Positions 53,762-62,383 of a stretch of 64,000 bases of DNA are shown in pieces. Made by a program: the position numbers and the translations under genes. The notes beneath the pieces were generated by a model. It did not search any database and was not told the DNA's origin. It worked only from the letters and a program-made list of their open reading frames with translations. The stretch lies in the NCBI GenBank assembly GCA_052034005.1, contig JBPOJB010000061.1, forward strand, positions 13,881 to 77,880, in the 5' to 3' direction. Position 1 is the stretch's first letter, and each line of letters opens with the position of its first letter. This stretch comes from JAAYDI01 sp052034005 (GTDB lineage Bacteria > Planctomycetota > Planctomycetia > Pirellulales > Pirellulaceae).

Positions 53762-55678
53762 TCAGCGCGCATCCTTCAGATACCGCGTGTGGCCGTCGCG
53801 GCGGGTGATGCCCAGGGTGTCCAGGTAGTCGAGCAGCGGGATGGCGAATCGCCGCGAGGTATCCAGGAGATACTTGAACTTGACGCTCTCCAGGCGCCCT
53901 TCCTTCCGGATGAAATCGACCAGCAGGTCGCGCGCCGCATCGACCGCCTCGCTGTGAAACAGGGTGTCGGCGTCCACGCGCACGAGCCGCTGGTGCTCGA
54001 CCAGCATCTTGAGCAGTCGGCGCACATCAGCCGGTTTGATGCCGGTTTTCTGGCAGACCTCGTCGATGCCGGGCGGGCGGTACCAGGCCTCCCGGAACAG
54101 CGCTTCGATGGCTTCAACATGTGCCGCGTCGTCGCCGGCAAACACCGCCGCGTGGCCGGGCGCAGCCCAGAACGCATTTCGTTCCACCAGCTGCCCGGCG
54201 GCCTTCATCTTGGTCAAGACGTGGTCAAGCAGCGGGCGATCGAGCGGCAGGCGTTCGCGGAGTTGATCGAGGGAGATGCCCACGCTTCCCGGCGAGTCGC
54301 GGTGGAACTGCGCGATGAGGTCCGCCACGCGCCGGCTCAACTCCACGACCGTGTCGCGATGGATGAACAGGCCCGGGGCGATGGGCCACACCAGCCCCGC
54401 GTCTGTCAAGCCGGCCAGGATCGCGCGCAGGTCGGCCGGTCGCGTCTTGGTTCGGACCGCAAGATCCGCTTCGCCGGCCGCGTGGGACGGGGCCCGGCGG
54501 ACGGCATATTCGACGAAACGATGCGGCTCCGCGATGGCGTCACACCGCCGCCGCACGTCGTCGAGCAGGCCGGGAGCGGTCCGTTTCAGCTTGCGATCGA
54601 GGCCCTCGATGATCACTCCCCCGCCGATCGTGCGGACAGGCGACAGGGATCGGACGATGAAAGGGTCACCCGGTCCCGCCACGAGCGGCGCGCTCGTGCA
54701 GAACTGCGCCAGGCACACATCGCCCGCCTCGGCGCGGTTCCCTTCCAGCAGGTACGCCGTGGCCGTCACCTCGGACGTGCCGGTGTGGAACTTCAATGGC
54801 GACCCGTTTTTCAAGGCGATCTGTTCGTGGGGCAGCAGTTGCAGCCGGCCGACGAACCACTGCCCCGGCGTGAAGTAGCCGGGCAAGGTGACGACGTGGC
54901 CGCGGCGGATCCGTTTCGCATCCCAATGCCGCACGCAGATCGCCGCGCACTGGCCGGCCTTCACAACCTCGCTCGACCGGCCATAGACCTCGATCTGGCG
55001 GATACTGCTCAGCTGGCCGTCCGGCAACAGGACCAGTTCCCCGTCCAAGCCGATCGAGCCGCAGACCGGAATGCCCGCCACCACGGTCCCGTATCCGCGG
55101 GCGCTGAAGGCGCGGTCCACCGGGAGCCGGAACACGCCGTCGAGCGGTTTCGGGCGGAGGGCGGCGAGCAACCCGGTCAGCGTCTGGTAGAACTCGTCAA
55201 ACCCTTCACCCGTGATGCTCGAGATGGGGCAGATGGGGGCCTGGGCGAGGAACGTGTTCTGCAGGAACGCCCGGGTTTCCTCTTGAACCAACTGCCGGTA
55301 GTCCGGCTCGACACGGTCGATCTTGGTCAGCGCGACGAAGCCGTGGCGGACGCCGAGCAACGTGAGGATCTCCAGGTGTTCGCGCGTCTGCGGCATCACG
55401 CCGTCGTCCGCCGCCACCACGAGCAACACCGCGTCCATCCCGCACGCCCCGGCCACCATGGTCTTGATGAAGTGCTCGTGCCCCGGCACGTCCACGATGC
55501 CGATCTCCAGGTCACCGACCGTGCAGGGCGCGAATCCCAAGTCGATGGAGATGCCGCGTTCCTTCTCTTCCTTGAGCCGGTCCGTGTCGCAGCCGGTCAG
55601 CAGTTTGACGAGCGCGGTCTTGCCGTGATCGATATGGCCGGCGGTTCCCAGCGTGATGTTGATTTGCGCGCCTGGCAT
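53762..55678 (-). CDS. selB: Selenocysteine-specific translation elongation factor SelB
   Basis: GTPase that binds Sec-tRNA(Sec) and the SECIS hairpin and delivers Sec at UGA. The 638-residue protein (E. coli SelB is about 614) has G1 GTAGHIDHGKT, G3 DVPGHEHF, G4 TKID and a selB-specific CDTDRLKEEKERGISIDLGF switch region, then EF-Tu-like domains 2 and 3, and four C-terminal winged-helix modules (from about residue 390) that read the SECIS. ATG 55678 follows the selA stop by eight nt, so selA-selB form one operon. The open frame continues upstream through selA but only as a high-GC shadow. Confidence 0.97.
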   Translation of the reverse strand: MPGAQINITLGTAGHIDHGKTALVKLLTGCDTDRLKEEKERGISIDLGFAPCTVGDLEIGIVDVPGHEHFIKTMVAGACGMDAVLLVVAADDGVMPQTREHLEILTLLGVRHGFVALTKIDRVEPDYRQLVQEETRAFLQNTFLAQAPICPISSITGEGFDEFYQTLTGLLAALRPKPLDGVFRLPVDRAFSARGYGTVVAGIPVCGSIGLDGELVLLPDGQLSSIRQIEVYGRSSEVVKAGQCAAICVRHWDAKRIRRGHVVTLPGYFTPGQWFVGRLQLLPHEQIALKNGSPLKFHTGTSEVTATAYLLEGNRAEAGDVCLAQFCTSAPLVAGPGDPFIVRSLSPVRTIGGGVIIEGLDRKLKRTAPGLLDDVRRRCDAIAEPHRFVEYAVRRAPSHAAGEADLAVRTKTRPADLRAILAGLTDAGLVWPIAPGLFIHRDTVVELSRRVADLIAQFHRDSPGSVGISLDQLRERLPLDRPLLDHVLTKMKAAGQLVERNAFWAAPGHAAVFAGDDAAHVEAIEALFREAWYRPPGIDEVCQKTGIKPADVRRLLKMLVEHQRLVRVDADTLFHSEAVDAARDLLVDFIRKEGRLESVKFKYLLDTSRRFAIPLLDYLDTLGITRRDGHTRYLKDAR

Positions 55679-55686
55679 GACGTCGC

Positions 55687-57111
55687 TCACCCTTGGGCCC
55701 CGAGCACGTCGAGCAGCCCGTCGACGAGCGCCGCGTCCTCGTCCTCCAGCAGCGTGCGCGGATCGATCAGCACCCGTCCCGCCTGGGTGCGCGTGAAGAT
55801 CGGCGGGCTGTGGCGGCGCAGCTGGCGGCCGAGCCTCTGGGGCGACATCCGCGTGGGAACGATCACCACCAGGCGTGTCGGCAGGTTCTGGGCCGGCAAC
55901 GAACCGCTTCCCATCTGCGAGTAGCCTTTGATCACCGACACCTGGGCGGCCACGCGCCGCTCGGCCAGCGCCGCCGCGATCCGATCCGCCTGCCGCGCGA
56001 TCTCCTGCCGGCTGAGGGCCAGCATGCGCAACGTGGGGATCTCGCGGATCGCGCGGGCTTCGTTCAGGAACAGCGGCAGCGTGGCCTCCAGCGCGGCGAG
56101 CGTCAGCTTGTCCGTCCGGACGATGCGGGCCAGCGGGTTCCTGCGGACCGCCTGCACCCACCTGGCGGACCCCAGAATGATCCCGCCCTGCGGGCCGCCG
56201 ATCAGCTTGTCCGCACTGCAGCTGACCAGGTCGGCGCCGGTGCGGATCGATTCGATCAGCGTGGGTTCGTATTGGAACCCGAACCGCGACACGTCCAGCA
56301 GCGGGCCGGCGCCCAGATCGTCGTAGAGAACGAGTCCGTGCGCGTGGGCGATCTGGGCCAGCGTCTTGAGCGGCACCTCGCTCGTGAAACCCGTGATCTT
56401 GTAGTTGCTCGGATGCACGCGCATGATCGCCGCCGTGTTCGCAGTGATCGCGCGCTCGTAGTCGCGCGGATGCGTCTTGTTGGTCGTCCCCACGTCGACC
56501 AGCCGGGCGCCGCTGACCTGCATCACTTCCGGCAATCGGAATGAGCCGCCGATCTCGACCAGTTGGCCGCGCGACACGATCACTTCCTTGCCGGCCGCGA
56601 TCGTGTTGAGCACCAGGGAGGTGGCGGCCGCATTGTTGTTCACAACCGTGGCCGCCTCGGCACCCGTCAGTTGCTGCAGCAGCCACTCAATGCGCGTATC
56701 ACGCGACCCGCGCCGGCCCGTGTCGATGTCGACCTGGAGCACCGAGTAGCCGGACAGGTTGGTCGCGATGTGTCGCAGGGCCGCCGAGGCCAGCACGGCG
56801 CGGCCCAGTCCCGTGTGCAGAATGACCCCCGTGGCGTTGATCGCCTTCTGGTACTGCGGCTTCATCGCCGACCGGATGTCCTCGACCGCCCACGCCACGA
56901 TCTCGCGATGCAGCGATTCGGGATCGGTCTGCACGGCCGGCGGATCGGCCAGGAGCCGTTCCCGCACGCCCGCGACGGCTGTCCGCACGGCCGCTCGCAA
57001 CATGCTGCGTGACAACTGGTCCGTCCACGTCTGCAGTTGCGGGTCCGCCAGCAACGCCTCCACCGACGGAATGTGCTTGAGCAGGCTCTGTTTGGCAGAA
57101 GACGACGACAT
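55687..57111 (-). CDS. selA: L-seryl-tRNA(Sec) selenium transferase SelA
   Basis: PLP enzyme that converts Ser-tRNA(Sec) to Sec-tRNA(Sec) using selenophosphate. The 474-residue protein (E. coli 463) has the N-terminal tRNA-binding domain (IPSVEALLADP) and fold-type I core with INATGVILHTGLGRAVL, NNNAAATSLVLN and the PLP lysine in SCSADKLIGGPQGGIILG. ATG 57111 gives the SelA N-terminus. It is followed after eight nt by selB. The divergent tRNA(Sec) gene starts 339 nt away. selD is not in the window. Confidence 0.97.
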   Translation of the reverse strand: MSSSSAKQSLLKHIPSVEALLADPQLQTWTDQLSRSMLRAAVRTAVAGVRERLLADPPAVQTDPESLHREIVAWAVEDIRSAMKPQYQKAINATGVILHTGLGRAVLASAALRHIATNLSGYSVLQVDIDTGRRGSRDTRIEWLLQQLTGAEAATVVNNNAAATSLVLNTIAAGKEVIVSRGQLVEIGGSFRLPEVMQVSGARLVDVGTTNKTHPRDYERAITANTAAIMRVHPSNYKITGFTSEVPLKTLAQIAHAHGLVLYDDLGAGPLLDVSRFGFQYEPTLIESIRTGADLVSCSADKLIGGPQGGIILGSARWVQAVRRNPLARIVRTDKLTLAALEATLPLFLNEARAIREIPTLRMLALSRQEIARQADRIAAALAERRVAAQVSVIKGYSQMGSGSLPAQNLPTRLVVIVPTRMSPQRLGRQLRRHSPPIFTRTQAGRVLIDPRTLLEDEDAALVDGLLDVLGAQG

Positions 57112-57449
57112 GGTGTATTCTCGCCGAAACCTGGAACCCGGAACCGGATGCCACTGGCTCTGCCCCTGCCGCATGGCTCCAGACCGCGCGGTACCCAAGA
57201 CCGCGACGCCTGCTCTCGCGTGCCACCGCGGATTCTAGCTCGCCGGTTGACGGAACGTCAAGCAACGGCGGAAGTTGGACCTTGAAATGCCGATAACCGC
57301 GATCAGCTGGCGGTAAGGACAAAAGGATAAGCGCCCAGCAGGGCCATCCCGGGGCGCCTCGCTCGGACGGAACGCATCCCCGCGTTGACGCTCGGACGGT
57401 GGTACTGCAAAATGGGATCTGGTCGGGTGTTGGTGGCGGGCTGTGACGC
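57112..57449. other. Divergent regulatory region between selA and tRNA-Sec
   Basis: No protein gene. It holds the tRNA(Sec) promoter at 57385-57413 and must also carry the selA promoter, which I could not pin down. A short palindrome-like TTGACGgaacGTCAAG occurs at 57246-57261. Confidence 0.5.
57385..57413 (+). promoter_or_regulatory. Promoter of tRNA-Sec
   Basis: TTGACG (57385-57390), a 17-nt spacer, and CAAAAT (57408-57413). Transcription would start about 57420, roughly 30 nt before the mature tRNA. Confidence 0.6.
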
Positions 57450-57546
57450 GGAGGTGAGAGGTGCTTGGTGGTGCCCCTGGTCTTCAAAACCAGCGCGGGG
57501 TCTGATGATGGTCCCGAGTGGGTTCGATTCCCATTCACCTCCGCCA
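57450..57546 (+). tRNA. selC: tRNA-Sec (anticodon UCA)
   Basis: A selenocysteine tRNA. The acceptor stem is 8 bp (GGAGGTGA with TCACCTCC), then a wobble-containing D stem, anticodon stem CTGGT/ACCAG with loop CTTCAAA (anticodon TCA at 57484-57486), a long variable arm closed by CGGGG/TCCCG, and a T arm GTGGG-TTCGATT-CCCAT. The 8+5-bp acceptor-T stack and the long variable arm are bacterial tRNA(Sec) traits. G73 and an encoded CCA follow (57544-57546). It reads UGA through SelB. Confidence 0.97.
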
Positions 57547-57597
57547 TTTCTGTTGCGCCGTTGCGTGGCCAGCTTGGGAGAGAGGAGCGGTAACTGG

Positions 57598-58047
57598 ATG
57601 TGGAGACTGGTTCGCCGCGCAATTGGGCCTTCGCTCGGGTTGGTGGCCGGTGTTGCCGCACTGGCCTACGGCTTGTCGAAGCACGCGGAGCGGGCGTTCG
57701 AGGAGCAGACTGAGGAGATCGAGATCGCGGTGTCCGACTTCGGTCCGCCGGGGATGCCGCCTGAGTTCGCGGGCCCGCCGGGGATGCCGCCTGAGTTCGC
57801 GGGCCCGCCCGGGATGCCCGGGATGGAGAGCCCACCTGGTTTCCCCGGCCCGCCGCCTGGGATGTTGCCGTTCGGACCACCTCCGCCGCGCAAGCAGAAG
57901 GTGACGCAGACGACGATCGTCGAGAAGACGCTGCTGGAACCGGCCATCGTCCGCGATGTGACGATCGGCGGACTGGTGCGGGAACCGCGCGGGCTGCGCC
58001 GCACCTACAGCAGCAGCGGTCCGCCACCGGCGCTGTGCCCTACGTGA
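57598..58047 (+). CDS. Membrane-anchored proline-rich repeat protein
   Basis: A 149-residue protein of unknown function. One N-terminal membrane helix (about residues 9-25, IGPSLGLVAGVAALAYG), then an acidic region, then a Pro/Gly/Met-rich low-complexity segment with the unit GPPGMPPEFA repeated, encoded by two tandem 30-bp copies (57751-57780 and 57781-57809). The C-terminal part is basic and Ser/Pro-rich. It starts at ATG 57598 after GAGAGGAGC, 51 nt behind tRNA-Sec, and ends 27 nt before the NapH-like gene. Same strand as those and as the selenoprotein, so it may be part of one unit. Confidence 0.6.
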   Translation: MWRLVRRAIGPSLGLVAGVAALAYGLSKHAERAFEEQTEEIEIAVSDFGPPGMPPEFAGPPGMPPEFAGPPGMPGMESPPGFPGPPPGMLPFGPPPPRKQKVTQTTIVEKTLLEPAIVRDVTIGGLVREPRGLRRTYSSSGPPPALCPT

Positions 58048-58074
58048 GTGAAGTGATTAGAGGTCGTGGTGGCC

Positions 58075-58941
58075 ATGGCCAAGAGGACATCCCGCTCGCT
58101 CGCGTCACGATTAGCCGCCCGGCGGATCTGGTTCCAGGCCGGATTCCTGCTGGCGTGGCTCGATCCGCTGATGCTGCGCCTGCACAGCTTCTGTTCACCC
58201 GTCTTGCACTGCCACTCCTGCCCGTGGGCGACGTTCGCCTGCCCGATCGGCGTGCTGGCGAACTTCAGCGCACTGCACCTGATCCCATTCATTGCCGTCG
58301 GCGTGTTGCTCACAGTCGGCGTGTCGCTCGGCGGGTTCGTCTGCGGCTGGGTCTGTCCGTTTGGGTTCCTGCAGGACCTGATCGGCCGAGTCCCGACCCC
58401 CAAGTTCCATTTGCCGGGTTGGATGCGGCACACGCGCTATGCCGTCTTGCTCGGGATGGTCCTGCTGGTTCCCTACATGTGGGGCGAGGCTCACGCGCTG
58501 TTCTTCTGCCGACTGTGTCCGGCCGGCGCGCTGGAGGCGGCCGTCCCGAACACGGTTCGCACCGCGATAGCGGGCCAGCCCGTCGTCTGGCCCACGCTGG
58601 CCAAGTCCGTCGTCCTGGTCGTCGTCCTGTTGGCTGCGCTGTTTACCTGGCGCCCGTGGTGCACGCTGCTGTGCCCGCTCGGCGCGATCTTCAGCCTGTG
58701 CAACCTGTTCTCGTTCGTGTTCATTCGCGTGGAGAAGGAGCGTTGTAAGGACTGTGACCTGTGTCGACGGCTGTGCCGATACGGCTACGGGCCGCGCGCG
58801 GCAGGCGGGGACATGCAGTGTATCCGGTGCCTGGACTGCACGAAGTGCAAGACCGTGTCGGTGGCGAGCGTCTTGAGTCCCGGCCGGGGCTCGGAATCGG
58901 ACGCGCAGCTGGTGACGATTGGGGAATCGCGCGGGGAATAA
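58075..58941 (+). CDS. NapH-like membrane polyferredoxin (4Fe-4S)
   Basis: A membrane protein with iron-sulfur clusters, related to NapH/CcoG/YccM-type quinol-linked electron carriers. About five membrane segments are visible. Cytoplasmic Cys motifs: CHSCPWATFACP (46-57), CGWVCPFG (90-96), CRLCPAG (145-151), CTLLCPLG (196-203); the C-terminus has two ferredoxin-like clusters, C224-x2-C-x2-C-x3-C234 and C249-x2-C-x2-C-x2-C258. It is 288 residues from ATG 58075 (GTG 58066 also possible). Lying between tRNA-Sec and the selenoprotein gene, it could supply electrons to the Sec residue; this is inference. Confidence 0.85.
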   Translation: MAKRTSRSLASRLAARRIWFQAGFLLAWLDPLMLRLHSFCSPVLHCHSCPWATFACPIGVLANFSALHLIPFIAVGVLLTVGVSLGGFVCGWVCPFGFLQDLIGRVPTPKFHLPGWMRHTRYAVLLGMVLLVPYMWGEAHALFFCRLCPAGALEAAVPNTVRTAIAGQPVVWPTLAKSVVLVVVLLAALFTWRPWCTLLCPLGAIFSLCNLFSFVFIRVEKERCKDCDLCRRLCRYGYGPRAAGGDMQCIRCLDCTKCKTVSVASVLSPGRGSESDAQLVTIGESRGE

Positions 58942-59131
58942 CGCCCCGGTGCGGCCCGGCGTGGCGCGGTGGCCGGAATTCTGCCGCCGATGCTCGACGC
59001 CGCCCCTCCAAGGGCGTAGAATGCCCGCCGGTTGATGCCGCGCGGTCGGCAGGCCGCCCCAGGGCAGCAGCACGTCGCATTTATAGTCTGCGCGGGCCGA
59101 GTGTCGGTGCATGTATGAAAGGATTTCGCCT

Positions 59132-60844
59132 ATGAGGAAATGGTCACGGTATCTCGCCGGCGTCATCGCGATCGGCGGGTGGCTGGCCCTGGCGAGCAGC
59201 GCGGGCGCGGAGACTTGCAAGCTGGAGACGAAACGGCTGGACGAGGTCGCGGCTGAGGGATCGGAAGCGCAACGGCCCGCCTATTGGTTCCAATCGATGC
59301 GTCCGCAGACGTTCTTCATGCAGATCGGCGGACCGGACACAGTGTTCCAGGGATCGGACCGGGAAGGGGTGCCCGAGTTCTCGAAGGTGATTACGAAGGA
59401 GCCGAGCGCTTACCATGCAGCACAGCCGCTCAAGGGTGTTGCGCAGCTCGGTTCGCAGTACTTCGGTTTCGTTCTCGATGCGGCGGCCAAGGCGGACCCG
59501 CAGGAGAAAGAGGCGGCGAAGGAAGAGCAGGGGGGGGAGCAGGCGGCTGCGGATGCGAAGGCCGCGCGAGGGACCAATCCGTTCGCGCTGCTCCTGGGCG
59601 CCCGGAAGGAGTCGCCGATCATCGGCTTCCAACGGCTGTACTTCGATGTCAACCACAATGGTGATTTGACGGATGATCCGGTTGTGGAGGCGATGTCGGT
59701 GCAGAGCCTGTCGGCCCAGTATCTCCACTGCATATTCCCCGAGGTGAGCGTGAAGATCGATCTGGACGGCGTCCAGATGGATTATGCGTTCAAGATGACT
59801 GTGTATTCGTACGCGTCCTCCCAGTACTCGTACGCCAACGCCTCGCTCAGCGCGGCGACGTACCGGGAAGGCAGGATGACCATCGACGGCAAAGACTACC
59901 GCCTGGTGGTCGTGGACGGCAATAGCAACGGGCGCTATGACGATCAGTCGGCGATCGATAAGAACGTCCGAGGGGCGGACGGTGCTGTCTACCCGAGGAT
60001 CGGCGACATGCTGTATATCCTCGATGCGGCGGGTGGCATCAGCGGCATGGGGAACCCGTATGATCCGTCGAGCAACGAAGTCTCGCATTATGTTGCGAAA
60101 CAGATCGGTTTGGGCGGCCGGTTCTTCGACTTGAAGATCACGCCCGCCGGTGACCAGTTGACGCTCGAGCCGTCCTCGATCCCGTTCGGCTACGTCGTCA
60201 ACGCGAACCAGGGCTATCGCGCCATCGTGTATGGTGAGCAGGGTTTCTTGCGGATCGTGGGCGACGAGTCGGGAAAAGCCCCGCTGCCGGCGGGCGAATG
60301 GAGGCTCGCATCCTACACGATCGAGCGGACGGTCCACGAAGAGCCGGCCGAGAAGAAGGTGGAACAGAGTTCGCTGTTCGATGCGCTCAGGCAGCTTGTG
60401 GGCGGCACGGGGTCGGCGTCCCGTTCGCTGCCCAGCCTGGTCAGCGCCCGCGGCACCCAGGACTCGCCGGCCGTGCGCGTCACGGCCGGTCAGACGGTGG
60501 AGATGCCGTTCGGCGAGCCGTACCGGCCTGTCGTCACGCTCGGCGGTCCGCCCCAGGATGGTCACGCGTGGCTGGGCCTGTCGTTGGTGGGGCAGGGCGG
60601 CGAGGTGTGTTCGAACATGATCGTCAACGGCACACGCCCCGCCAAGCCGAAGCTGACGATCTCCACCGAGGCGGGCGAAGTTGTCCAGACCGGCAACTTC
60701 GAATATGGCTGAGGCTTCACCTGCTCGTACTCGTGGCGAGTACCAGACGACCCGGCCGGTAAGTATGAAGTGACAGTCGAGATGGATGCGAAGCCTTTCC
60801 AGATCGACAGTCACAACCGCAGCGTCATCGAGTTGCGCAAATAG
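59132..60844 (+). CDS. Predicted exported selenoprotein; UGA 60710-60712 read as Sec527
   Basis: A 570-residue protein if the in-frame UGA is decoded as selenocysteine; otherwise it would end at residue 526. A signal peptide (YLAGVIAIGGWLALASSAGA) precedes a body with two Asp/Asn-Gly calcium-loop-like motifs, DVNHNGDLTDD and DGNSNGRYDDQS. The Sec sits in NFEYG-U-GFTCSYSWRVP; the tail after it is 43 residues, codon-typical and ends VIELRK-TAG at 60842-60844. U-x3-C suggests a redox pair. A perfect 7-bp hairpin begins 14 nt after the UGA, matching SECIS placement. selA, selB and tRNA-Sec are in the same locus. I do not recognise the family. ATG 59132 is nine nt after AAAGGA; an upstream in-frame ATG (59111) lacks one. 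Confidence 0.82.
60710..60746 (+). promoter_or_regulatory. Putative bacterial SECIS element
   Basis: Directly follows the UGA (60710-60712). GTACTCG (60727-60733) pairs perfectly with CGAGTAC (60737-60743) around loop TGG (60734-60736); CTG (60721-60723) can pair with CAG (60744-60746) across a 3-nt bulge. The loop starts 21 nt after the UGA and has G in its first two nt, as known bacterial SECIS hairpins do. All lies inside the translated tail. Confidence 0.7.
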
Positions 60845-60921
60845 CCTGTCAATCAGGGCCCAGCTCCTCCATTCGAGCGGCTGGGTTCGGAAGCATCGTG
60901 GGGATGGCCGACACATGGTTT

Positions 60922-60941
60922 CCGGGCGCTCGTTCGCCCGG
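60922..60941 (+). other. Perfect GC hairpin upstream of the 108-residue gene
   Basis: CCGGGCG (60922-60928) and CGCCCGG (60935-60941) form a 7-bp stem with a 6-nt loop. It lies between the selenoprotein stop and the ribosome site (GGAGGT, 60951-60956) of the next gene. There is no U-tract, so it may be a translational or mRNA-processing element rather than a terminator. Confidence 0.5.
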
Positions 60942-60963
60942 AGCGATTGGGGAGGTACATGAC

Positions 60964-61290
60964 ATGGCGTTAGAGAGTGTACATGCCTGTGACTGTGCGA
61001 ACGGCTTCACCTATGTCGGGACAATCTCGGTGGGCAAGGTATCGGGCATCAGCTCGGCCCATGCGCAGGACGAACTGGCTCTCGCCAATTACTTCGTCAT
61101 CGCCACGAAGGCGCTCGTGGACCACACATGGGCGAAAGAGGTGGGCCCCGACAACAAGGAACACCTCAAGTACGTGCCCTATACGACCGTGGCCAGTTCG
61201 TTGTACTGCCGGCTGCGGGATCAAGGCGCGTTGAACAAGAAGCAGGTGAAAATCGTGAACTTGGAGGCAAACCACGAGTTGGATGTCTGA
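60964..61290 (+). CDS. Small Cys-containing protein downstream of the selenoprotein
   Basis: A 108-residue soluble protein of unknown function. It begins MALESVHACDCANGF (a Cys-x-Cys pair at the N-terminus) and has two helices, ISSAHAQDELALANYFVIAT and SSLYCRLRDQGALNKKQVKI. ATG 60964 is preceded by GGAGGT at seven nt; earlier in-frame starts lack a site. It is 119 nt behind the selenoprotein stop (TAG) on the same strand, with a GC hairpin between, and could be co-transcribed. Confidence 0.65.
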   Translation: MALESVHACDCANGFTYVGTISVGKVSGISSAHAQDELALANYFVIATKALVDHTWAKEVGPDNKEHLKYVPYTTVASSLYCRLRDQGALNKKQVKIVNLEANHELDV

Positions 61291-61389
61291 AATCCGGTCG
61301 ACGCCGCGCGATGTGACCTGTCGCGAACGCCGCATCGAACGGTCCCCACCGCGTCTCGGCACGGCATCAGCCCTGCCGGTTGGCGCCAC

Positions 61390-62319
61390 TCACGCGAGAT
61401 GCCCGTCGCGAGCCAGGCCGTCGAGCAGCAGGTGGAAGTAGATCAGTCCGGCGTAGGGCTGCCAGCGGTGCAGGGCGGCGTGCACGCCCGCGTAGTCGAG
61501 CTTCTCGGATACCCCCAGCCACCGTCGTAGACCTTTGACGGCCCCCGCATCGTCGGCGGGGAAGGTGTCCAGCCTGCCCAGCCCGCGCAACAGCGCGTAC
61601 TCGGCCGTCCAGCGCCCCACCCCCCAGATCCGTCGCAGCCGGTCCTGGACGACCTCGTTGGTTGCGCCGCCCAGCCCCTCCAGATCCAGCGTCCCGTCGG
61701 TGACGGCGGCCGCCAAGGCGGTCAGCGCCCGGGCCTTCTGCCGGCTGAACTGCAGGGCGCGCAGGGTTTCCGGCGCAACGGTGGCCAGCGTCTCGGGCCG
61801 GGGCAAGGCGAAGGCCAGGTCGTCCTCCGCGCCGGGTACGGACGGCCCGTGGGCTTCGGCCAGCCGATTGAGCATGTGCAGGCCGAGGCTAAGGGTGATT
61901 TGCTGGCAGGTGATGGCGTTGATCAGGCACTCGAAGAGGGTGGGGAAGCGGGGCGGCTTGAGGCCCCGGAACCGCGCGGCCAGCGGCCCGAGCTGCGGGT
62001 CGCCGGCCGCCAGCGCGTAGAAGTCGGTCAGGTCGCAGTAGAGACCCAGGGTGCGCGCGAGCGACTGTGCCACGGCCGGCGCCGCATCGGCGGCGACTGC
62101 CGCGGCGCCCGTCACCGTGACTTGGAGTTGCGGGGCGGTGGGCGGGCCGATTTGTGTGACGCCCACCAGCACGGCCTGGTCGGCCAGCGCCAGCACCTGC
62201 TGGTAGACGCGTCCATCCCAACGGTCGATACGGTTATGCGCACGGCGTCGCTGGGCCCACACGGTCAGGTCCAGGCGAAAGGGGGGCGTTGGTGCGAGTG
62301 AAAAGGCGATCGAGTTCAA
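61390..62319 (-). CDS. DNA-3-methyladenine glycosylase II (AlkA-like)
   Basis: Base-excision glycosylase for alkylated purines. The 309-residue protein is close to usual AlkA length. The N-terminal beta-sheet domain (FRLDLTVWAQRRR) precedes the helix-hairpin-helix module LRRIWGVGRWTAEYALLRG and the catalytic Asp in FPADDAG (Asp257, aligning with the essential Asp of AlkA). ITCQQITLSLGLHML is the typical helix before the HhH. The initiator is TTG at 62319, the first start in the frame; no strong ribosome site is visible. Confidence 0.92.
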   Translation of the reverse strand: MNSIAFSLAPTPPFRLDLTVWAQRRRAHNRIDRWDGRVYQQVLALADQAVLVGVTQIGPPTAPQLQVTVTGAAAVAADAAPAVAQSLARTLGLYCDLTDFYALAAGDPQLGPLAARFRGLKPPRFPTLFECLINAITCQQITLSLGLHMLNRLAEAHGPSVPGAEDDLAFALPRPETLATVAPETLRALQFSRQKARALTALAAAVTDGTLDLEGLGGATNEVVQDRLRRIWGVGRWTAEYALLRGLGRLDTFPADDAGAVKGLRRWLGVSEKLDYAGVHAALHRWQPYAGLIYFHLLLDGLARDGHLA

Positions 62320-62383
62320 AGGATGGACAACGGCCGTGAATCGAGCATGTGGTCACCGCGTGGCAGATCGATGGTGTCGCCGA

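Noticed and set aside
55679..56686. Frame of selB stays open upstream as a 974-residue ORF running inside selA
   Set aside because: Sequence before ATG 55678 has no GTPase character and lies antiphase within the clear selA coding sequence; high GC keeps the frame open.
57598..58047. UGA stop of the Pro-rich gene as a second Sec site
   Set aside because: The frame meets another stop (TGA) after two codons, so no extension is possible.
60964..61290. UGA stop of the 108-residue gene as a Sec site
   Set aside because: The downstream frame hits a stop after eight codons and no hairpin is well placed.
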